Source of the DNA: Bacteroidota bacterium
GTDB taxonomy: Bacteria > Bacteroidota > Bacteroidia > Flavobacteriales > Weeksellaceae
Length of the DNA: 64,000 nt
NCBI GenBank assembly: GCA_023460855.1
Contig: JAEWOS010000003.1
Coordinates: 124,001-188,000 of the forward strand
Reading direction: 5' to 3'
Shown: piece after piece, positions 59,304 to 64,000 of the stretch
Position numbering within the stretch: the stretch's first letter is position 1
Layout: every line of letters starts with the position of its first letter
Notes under the pieces: generated by a model
Seen by the model: only the letters and a program-made list of their open reading frames with translations
Databases searched by the model: none
Told to the model about the DNA's origin: nothing
Made by a program: the position numbers and the translations under genes

Positions 59304-60578
59304 TTATTCGAGCGGAAGCGTACCTGCACTATAATCATTTATCAGCAAATGTATCAGATCCTGAATTGCTTTCACAGAAACGAAATTCATAAAATCTGTG
59401 CGGTCCAGTTGTGGCAGGAACAGTTCCCTGGTTTTTTCGAAACTGCCAATCCGCAGCGAATAGAATACTTTTCCGATTTCATTATCAAACTCATCAGATC
59501 CGGGACCCGCAACTCCGGTGGTAGAAACAGCAATGTCCGTTTTAAAAAGATTCTGACAACCCAGCGTCATTTCCTGAGCAACTTCGGCAGAAACGACCGT
59601 ATGGTTTTCAATAGTTTTCCCGGAAACACCCAGAATTTCGGTCTTTTTGTCCGTGTGATAACAAACAACACCTCCTAAAAAATGTTCGGAAATTCCGGGA
59701 ACTGAAGTGATTAACCGTGCTATTTCTCCACCGGTACAACTTTCGGCTGTAGAAACGGTCAGATTTCTTTTTACCAGAATTTCCTGCAGAATTTCTTCCA
59801 GTTTAGCGCCTTTTTCAGCGATGATGTAATCTCCTATCAATGGTTTGAGTTTCCCGATTTCATAATCGAGCAACCGGTTGAGCTCTGTTTCATCTCTTCC
59901 GTTAGCGGTTAGTTTTAGCTGAACGCGACTCGCCACAGGAAGATAGGACAGGCTGCAGTTTTCCGGTAATGAAAGTTCCCAGTTTTCAATGGTTTCCGAT
60001 AAAAGACTTTCCGGAAGATTCAGCACCGTAACCATCCTGCTTACAATGCGGTTCTGAATATGTTTTTTCTGTAAATAAGGAATAATCTGACCTCTAATCA
60101 GAGGTTTCACTTCATACGGAACTCCGGGTAAAAAAACAGCTGACTTGCCGTTTTTCGTCAGCAGACAGGATGGCGCCGTTCCGTAAAAATTCTGAAAAAC
60201 GACAGCGCGTGAAGGTACTTCTGCCTGAGCTTTATTGATTTCAAGCAGATGTCCTCTGTTTCTCTTCTCCAGCAGTTTTCTAAGATGTTCGAGCGTTTCC
60301 GGGTCAAGCTTGACCTCATCATCAAAAAATTCACAGAAAGCAGTTTTTGTCAGATCATCTTTTGTAGGACCAAGTCCTCCGGTAGATATCACAAAATCAG
60401 CAACCTCAAAAGATTCTGCGAGAGCTTTTTTGATGGCATCAATATTATCGGAGACAGACAGAATCTGCACCACGGGAATACCTATTTTGTTCAGTTCACC
60501 TGTTATGAAACAGGAATTGGTATCTGCAGTAGTTCCGGACAGAATTTCATCGCCTATGATGATAAGAGCAGCAGTCAT
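59304..60578 (-). CDS. cinA: CinA-family protein (nicotinamide-nucleotide amidase type)
   Basis: A 424-residue full-length CinA. The N-terminal COG1058/MoCF-like domain starts LIIGDEILSGTTADTNSCFI and has ISTGGLGPTKDDLTK; the C-terminal PncC amidase domain (from ~260) has STAESCTGGEIARLITSVPG, VVSAEVAQEMTLG and TTGVAGPGSDE. The amidase recycles nicotinamide mononucleotide in the NAD cycle; the N-terminal domain can have ADP-ribose pyrophosphatase activity. It stands alone between pepO and the Blc-type lipocalin gene. Confidence 0.93.
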   Translation of the reverse strand: MTAALIIIGDEILSGTTADTNSCFITGELNKIGIPVVQILSVSDNIDAIKKALAESFEVADFVISTGGLGPTKDDLTKTAFCEFFDDEVKLDPETLEHLRKLLEKRNRGHLLEINKAQAEVPSRAVVFQNFYGTAPSCLLTKNGKSAVFLPGVPYEVKPLIRGQIIPYLQKKHIQNRIVSRMVTVLNLPESLLSETIENWELSLPENCSLSYLPVASRVQLKLTANGRDETELNRLLDYEIGKLKPLIGDYIIAEKGAKLEEILQEILVKRNLTVSTAESCTGGEIARLITSVPGISEHFLGGVVCYHTDKKTEILGVSGKTIENHTVVSAEVAQEMTLGCQNLFKTDIAVSTTGVAGPGSDEFDNEIGKVFYSLRIGSFEKTRELFLPQLDRTDFMNFVSVKAIQDLIHLLINDYSAGTLPLE

Positions 60579-60623
60579 TAGATTATTATTTTGGCTGCCG
60601 TAAATTTAGCAAACAGATTCCGT

Positions 60624-61163
60624 TTATATCTGCTGATGTTCCACCCACACAAGATCTTCAGTGCGATAACCCAAATCTGCAGCTTTCCTAAGGAAACGTA
60701 ATCTGACATCTTCCGGAATATGTGTAATGCGTGAAAGAATCCACATATATTTCAGGCTGTCCCCTGCAATAAGCGCATATTTGTAATCAACAAGATCAAG
60801 CACATTATAACCCGACCAGAAAGGCTTGAAAAAGCTTACTTTAAGTCTGCCTTCTGTTTTTTCTTTTACAAAACGTGCTTCGCCAACAGCATTTTCCCAT
60901 TCTTCTTTCTTATAGTTATATCCACGGTTCACTACTTTAATTGAGCCGTCCTTTTTCAGCGAATAATCTGCAGTAACATTGTTGAGATTTTTTTCATGCC
61001 GGAAATCAAGCCTTGCAATTTCAAACCATTTGCCTAAGAATTTTGTCGCATCAAAATCCTGAACCGGCAGTGCACCTTTCGGCATAGACGGCGTACAAGC
61101 ATTGTATAATAAAACAGCAGCGGCTCCTGCAGCAAGTGGAATTGCGATTTTCTTTTTATCCAT
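60624..61163 (-). CDS. blc: Blc-type lipocalin
   Basis: A 179-residue lipocalin with a signal/lipobox (LLYNACTPS) and the GxW opening motif LGKWFEIARLD, followed by LNNVTADYSLKKDGSIKVVNRGYN and SFFKPFWSGYNVLDL, which belong to the bacterial Blc/apolipoprotein D group. These outer-membrane lipoproteins carry lysophospholipids or fatty acids. It is separated from cinA by 45 bases on the same strand. Confidence 0.92.
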   Translation of the reverse strand: MDKKKIAIPLAAGAAAVLLYNACTPSMPKGALPVQDFDATKFLGKWFEIARLDFRHEKNLNNVTADYSLKKDGSIKVVNRGYNYKKEEWENAVGEARFVKEKTEGRLKVSFFKPFWSGYNVLDLVDYKYALIAGDSLKYMWILSRITHIPEDVRLRFLRKAADLGYRTEDLVWVEHQQI

Positions 61164-61303
61164 TTCTTTTTTGGTAAAGCTAAGTAGCAGAATGAAAATT
61201 CATCTTACAAGATTTTCAACATTTTTTTTGACTGCTAATCACTGAAAAATTTACTGTATAAATAAACCTTCAAAAACTGTAACAGATTCGCTACCGAAAA
61301 TCT

Positions 61304-61311
61304 TAGTTTTG
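61304..61311 (+). promoter_or_regulatory. -7 element TAGTTTTG of the SpoIIAA-like gene
   Basis: An exact TAnnTTTG match 27 bases ahead of the ATG. The surrounding 175-base gap to the divergent lipocalin gene shows no other clear signal. Confidence 0.45.
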
Positions 61312-61338
61312 AGAGAAATAAAATATCAATAGTAAAAT

Positions 61339-61719
61339 ATGATTACCGTTTTAGCAGACACTCCGGAGAATGTTGCCGCTTTTCAGGCCAGCGGAACCGT
61401 AACGAAAGAAGACTTCGAGAATCTGGTTTTTCCGCATGTTGACGCAAAGGTAAATACCTACAGCGAGCTGAATTTTTTGATGCTGCTGAATACCGATGTG
61501 GAAAACTTCACTTTTGAAGCATGGATACAGGATGTGCTTCTGGGACTGAAAAATATCGTCCGGTGGAACCGCGCTGCAATTGTAACAGACCAGAAAGGAG
61601 TCCAGAATTTCACCGCTATTTTCAGTGTGTTAATGCCGGGCGAATTTAAATCGTATCCTGTGGAAGACCTGGAAAATGCACTTTTCTGGTGTGCGAATGG
61701 TAATGAGGTAACCGAATAA
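61339..61719 (+). CDS. SpoIIAA-like (STAS/SEC14) domain protein
   Basis: A 126-residue single-domain protein. The pattern VAAFQASGTVTKEDFENLVFPHVDA, then LNFLMLLNTD and GLKNIVRWNRAAIVTDQKGVQNF, and the end LPGEFKSYPVEDLENAL-like segment (here VLMPGEFKSYPVEDLENALF) fits SpoIIAA-like STAS/SEC14 proteins. They bind lipids or nucleotides; specific function unknown. It is followed after 14 bases by a pyridoxamine oxidase-like gene, which together look like a small stress unit. Confidence 0.82.
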   Translation: MITVLADTPENVAAFQASGTVTKEDFENLVFPHVDAKVNTYSELNFLMLLNTDVENFTFEAWIQDVLLGLKNIVRWNRAAIVTDQKGVQNFTAIFSVLMPGEFKSYPVEDLENALFWCANGNEVTE

Positions 61720-61733
61720 ATAAATAATACAAT

Positions 61734-62240
61734 ATGTCAACAGAAAATCTTCACAACGCTGAAGCAGCGAAAAAATTAAAAGAATTATCAGAAAGTGCCA
61801 GAATATGCATGTTCTGCACGGACCTGACAAAACTGCCGAATAACGCTCGGCCAATGACTATTCAGGAATGTGACGAAAGCGGCAACCTCTGGTTCCTGAG
61901 CAGTGCAGAAAGTAACAAAAATATTGAAATTGGCGAAGACAACCGCATTCAGCTTTACTTCATGAATAACGGAAGCGCAGAATATCTGTCCATTTTAGGA
62001 AAGGCCTATATTTATGAAGACCGCAGCACAATTGAAGAACAGTGGTCTTCTCTGGCAAATGCGTGGTTTGACGGCAAAGACGATCCGAATGTTACGGTGA
62101 TCCGTGTAACGCCGGACGAAACTTATTACTGGGATACCAAAGCCGGGAAATTTGTAACGATGGTCAGCTTTCTTGCTGCAGCAGTTACAGGCAAAGAAAC
62201 CGATAACAGCGACGGAGTTGAAGGAACATTAAAAGTTTAG
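61734..62240 (+). CDS. Pyridoxamine 5'-phosphate oxidase-like general stress protein
   Basis: A 168-residue split-barrel flavoprotein of the general stress protein 26 type: SARICMFCTDL, RPMTIQECDESGNLWFLSSAESNKN and IQLYFMNNGSAEYLSILGKAYI are the FMN/F420-binding barrel strands. The C-terminal VIRVTPDETYYWDTKAGKF is typical. Enzymatic activity in this group is uncertain. It ends at a strong terminator and forms a unit with the SpoIIAA-like gene. Confidence 0.88.
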   Translation: MSTENLHNAEAAKKLKELSESARICMFCTDLTKLPNNARPMTIQECDESGNLWFLSSAESNKNIEIGEDNRIQLYFMNNGSAEYLSILGKAYIYEDRSTIEEQWSSLANAWFDGKDDPNVTVIRVTPDETYYWDTKAGKFVTMVSFLAAAVTGKETDNSDGVEGTLKV

Positions 62241-62257
62241 TTTCAGAACCAAAAAGA

Positions 62258-62288
62258 AAGCCGTATCATCTGTGATACGGCTTTTTTT
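62258..62288 (+). terminator. Terminator of SpoIIAA/PNPOx-like unit
   Basis: AAAGCCGTATCA pairs with TGATACGGCTTT around a 4-base loop, followed by T-rich sequence. It lies ~20 bases past the stop. Confidence 0.85.
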
Positions 62289-62309
62289 ATATAATTATAA
62301 AACAGCTGA

Positions 62310-62672
62310 TTATTTCATGGAAACGATGCGGTCCACCACATAATTGGTATTTCCGCGCCACGGAAGTGCACCTTTGTATTCTTTGTAATGTAGATCAAAG
62401 TGCTTCCCACTGTTCTGCTCCAGCTGCTGAAAAATTTTCGGATCTTCCACCGAAAACTCAAATTCGTAACTGGTAAGCGCTCCTGTTCTGCCACGTCCGA
62501 AACCTTCCTGAATCAGTTTTCCTTCATATGTTTTGAAAACATAGCCTTTGTTCACGGCATAATTCAGGTAACCTGATTTCACACCTTCACCAAATACGAA
62601 ATAGTATTTGTACCAGACAAATCCGCCTAACAAAAGGAGAACAGCCGCCAAAATGATCCACAGGTATTTCAT
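62310..62672 (-). CDS. Small single-helix membrane protein of unknown function
   Basis: A 120-residue protein with one N-terminal membrane helix (YLWIILAAVLLLLGGFVWYKYYF) and an extracytoplasmic domain (GEGVKSGYLNYAVNKGYVFKTYEGKLIQEGFG and later HFDLHYKEYKGALPWRG). I recognise this layout from short Bacteroidetes membrane proteins that are often annotated only as hypothetical. It starts 10 bases after the acyl-CoA dehydrogenase stop, so it shares its transcript. Confidence 0.78.
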   Translation of the reverse strand: MKYLWIILAAVLLLLGGFVWYKYYFVFGEGVKSGYLNYAVNKGYVFKTYEGKLIQEGFGRGRTGALTSYEFEFSVEDPKIFQQLEQNSGKHFDLHYKEYKGALPWRGNTNYVVDRIVSMK

Positions 62673-62682
62673 AACGGATAAT

Positions 62683-63825
62683 TTATTTCTTGGAAATAGA
62701 TCTGGAAATTACAATTTTCTGGATCTCTGAAGTTCCTTCATAGATCTGCGTAATCTTTGCATCACGCATCATACGTTCAACGTGATATTCCTTCACGTAA
62801 CCATAACCTCCGTGAATCTGCACCGCTTCAATGGAAGTATCCATCGCAACCTGAGAAGAAAACAATTTTGCCATCGCTCCGGACTCTGAAATATCTTTAC
62901 CTTCATCTTTTTCCACAGCAGCTTTCAGACAAAGCATTCTGGCAGCAGAAATATTTGTCGCCATATCCGCAAGTTTGAAAGCGATTGCCTGGTGGTTGAT
63001 AATTTCTGTACCGAAGGCTTTTCTTTCCTTGGCATATTTCAGCGCAAGTTCATATGCTCCGGAAGCAATTCCCAAAGCCTGGGACGCAATACCAATTCTT
63101 CCGCCATTCAGAACGCCCATCGCAAAATTAAAGCCGAAACCGTCATCTCCAATTCTGTTTTCTTTTGGAACTTTAACATCGGTAAACAGCAGGGAGTGTG
63201 TATCACTTCCTCTGATTCCTAATTTATCTTCTTTCGGACCAATTTCAAATCCGTCCCATTCTCTTTCCACAATGAAGGCATTAATTCCTTTGTGCTTTTT
63301 CTCCGGATCAGTCTGTGCAATTACTACATAATACGATGCAGTTCCACCATTGGTAATCCAGTTTTTGGTACCGTTCAGCAGATAATGATCTCCCATATCC
63401 ACTGCGGTAGTTTTTTGCGAGGTAGCATCAGAACCCGCTTCAGGCTCAGAAAGTGCAAATGCTCCGATCACTTCTCCGCTTGCCAGTGGAGTAAGATATT
63501 TCATTTTCTGTTCTTCCGTACAGTATTTCTCAAGTCCGGCACATACCAAAGAGTTATTCACAGACATCACCACAGATGCAGAAGCATCGATTTTGGCAAT
63601 TTCTTCCAAAGCCAGCACATAGGAAACACTGTCCATACCTGCACCACCGTATTTTGGGTCCACCATCATTCCCAGGAATCCCATTTCCCCCATCTTTTTA
63701 ACCTGTTCTGCCGGAAACTTCTGGTCGCGGTCACGTTCTATCACACCCGGCAATAATTCAGTCTGCGCAAAATCTCTCGCTGCCTGCTGGATCATCAGGT
63801 GTTCTTCCGATAAATTAAAGTTCAT
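62683..63825 (-). CDS. Acyl-CoA dehydrogenase
   Basis: A 380-residue FAD enzyme of the short/medium-chain group. Conserved parts: GALSEPEAGSDA region (IGAFALSEPEAGSDATSQ), NGTKNWITNGG, NHQAIAFKLADMATNISAARML and the catalytic base E363 in QIYEGTSEIQK, the position seen in short- and medium-chain enzymes. It oxidises acyl-CoA to enoyl-CoA and passes electrons to ETF, encoded at 7.4-9.1 kb. Chain length or branch preference cannot be told from sequence alone. Confidence 0.93.
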   Translation of the reverse strand: MNFNLSEEHLMIQQAARDFAQTELLPGVIERDRDQKFPAEQVKKMGEMGFLGMMVDPKYGGAGMDSVSYVLALEEIAKIDASASVVMSVNNSLVCAGLEKYCTEEQKMKYLTPLASGEVIGAFALSEPEAGSDATSQKTTAVDMGDHYLLNGTKNWITNGGTASYYVVIAQTDPEKKHKGINAFIVEREWDGFEIGPKEDKLGIRGSDTHSLLFTDVKVPKENRIGDDGFGFNFAMGVLNGGRIGIASQALGIASGAYELALKYAKERKAFGTEIINHQAIAFKLADMATNISAARMLCLKAAVEKDEGKDISESGAMAKLFSSQVAMDTSIEAVQIHGGYGYVKEYHVERMMRDAKITQIYEGTSEIQKIVISRSISKK

Positions 63826-63904
63826 AGTTGATTATTTACTGGGCGTAAATTTACAATTTTTAGATGAAATGTTCTATTCATTAACACATGCTTCAGGTCA
63901 TAAA

Positions 63905-63943
63905 ATACAAAAAATCCGCTCCTTATTTTTATGGAGCGGATTT
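63905..63943 (-). terminator. Terminator of the T9SS cargo gene at window end
   Basis: On the minus strand AAATCCGCTCC pairs with GGAGCGGATTT around a 10-base loop, followed by TTTGTATTTT. Confidence 0.75.
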
Positions 63944-63965
63944 ACAGATGTTGTATTTACTTCAG

Positions 63966-64000
63966 TTATTTTTTGATGAATTTGCTTGATGCTTTAAATT
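63966..64000 (-). CDS. C-terminal fragment of a T9SS cargo protein
   Basis: Only the last ten codons are inside the window. They read FKASSKFIKK and stop, the same ending (KFIKK) as the type A sorting domains at 9.3-12.4 kb. The hairpin terminator just beyond supports a leftward gene ending here. The rest of the gene lies outside the window. Confidence 0.6.
   Translation of the reverse strand, partial: FKASSKFIKK

Noticed and set aside
1..64000. tRNA, rRNA, insertion sequences or prophage genes
   Set aside because: Gaps between genes are short. No cloverleaf-forming sequence, transposase, integrase or phage structural gene was recognised by eye; a covariance-model scan would be decisive.

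Overview
The window is a chromosomal segment from a flavobacterium, most likely of the Weeksellaceae (Chryseobacterium/Kaistella-like). The grounds are three complete proteins and one fragment with type IX secretion (T9SS) C-terminal sorting signals, a Bat (aerotolerance) operon, DUF4834/DUF6263-type proteins, lysine 6-aminotransferase, TAnnTTTG-type -7 promoter elements, and A/T-rich leaders with little sign of Shine-Dalgarno pairing. Gene density is high. No rRNA, tRNA, insertion sequence, prophage or CRISPR array was recognised.

Layout. 1-5.2 kb: a cut-off lipoprotein, then a rightward run of SRPBCC protein, nitroreductase, PLP-dependent desulfhydrase/deaminase, LysM-glucosaminidase and hemL. 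hemL meets lysine 6-aminotransferase (lat) tail to tail over a shared terminator. 5.3-18 kb, mostly leftward: lat, a bifunctional nuclease, etfBA, three tandem T9SS cargo proteins, an M20 dipeptidase, an OmpA-type lipoprotein, a PG_1098-type methyltransferase, a short methylmalonyl-CoA mutase small subunit, a DivIC/FtsB-like protein and udk. 18-28 kb: esterase, purE, rdgB, CPBP protease, prfC, a DUF4349 protein, a lipocalin-like lipoprotein, ffh, an isochorismate synthase-like gene and marC. 28-36 kb: the leftward moxR-DUF58-batA-batB-batC-batD operon. 36-42.5 kb: DinB, rlmB, a DUF6263 lipoprotein, DUF4834, a YfhO membrane protein and a glycosyltransferase.

42.5-51.4 kb holds tyrosine catabolism: homogentisate dioxygenase, a CoA-transferase, 4-hydroxyphenylpyruvate dioxygenase, fumarylacetoacetase and a flavin reductase, interleaved with small secreted proteins. 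Together the three core enzymes take 4-hydroxyphenylpyruvate through homogentisate to fumarate and acetoacetate. This block is interrupted by the most unusual locus of the window: about 530 bp of four tandem ~150-bp degenerate repeats directly upstream of a GxxExxY (PD-(D/E)XK-like) gene.

52-64 kb, mostly leftward: TerC, an alpha/beta hydrolase, an ABC permease fused to a TlpA-like thioredoxin domain with its ATPase, an M13 metalloprotease, CinA, a Blc-type lipocalin, a rightward SpoIIAA-like/PNPOx-like pair, acyl-CoA dehydrogenase, and the last codons of another T9SS cargo gene. Transcription units are compact: intrinsic terminators often sit within tens of bases of the next promoter, and several predicted promoters imply leaders of only 0-20 nt.
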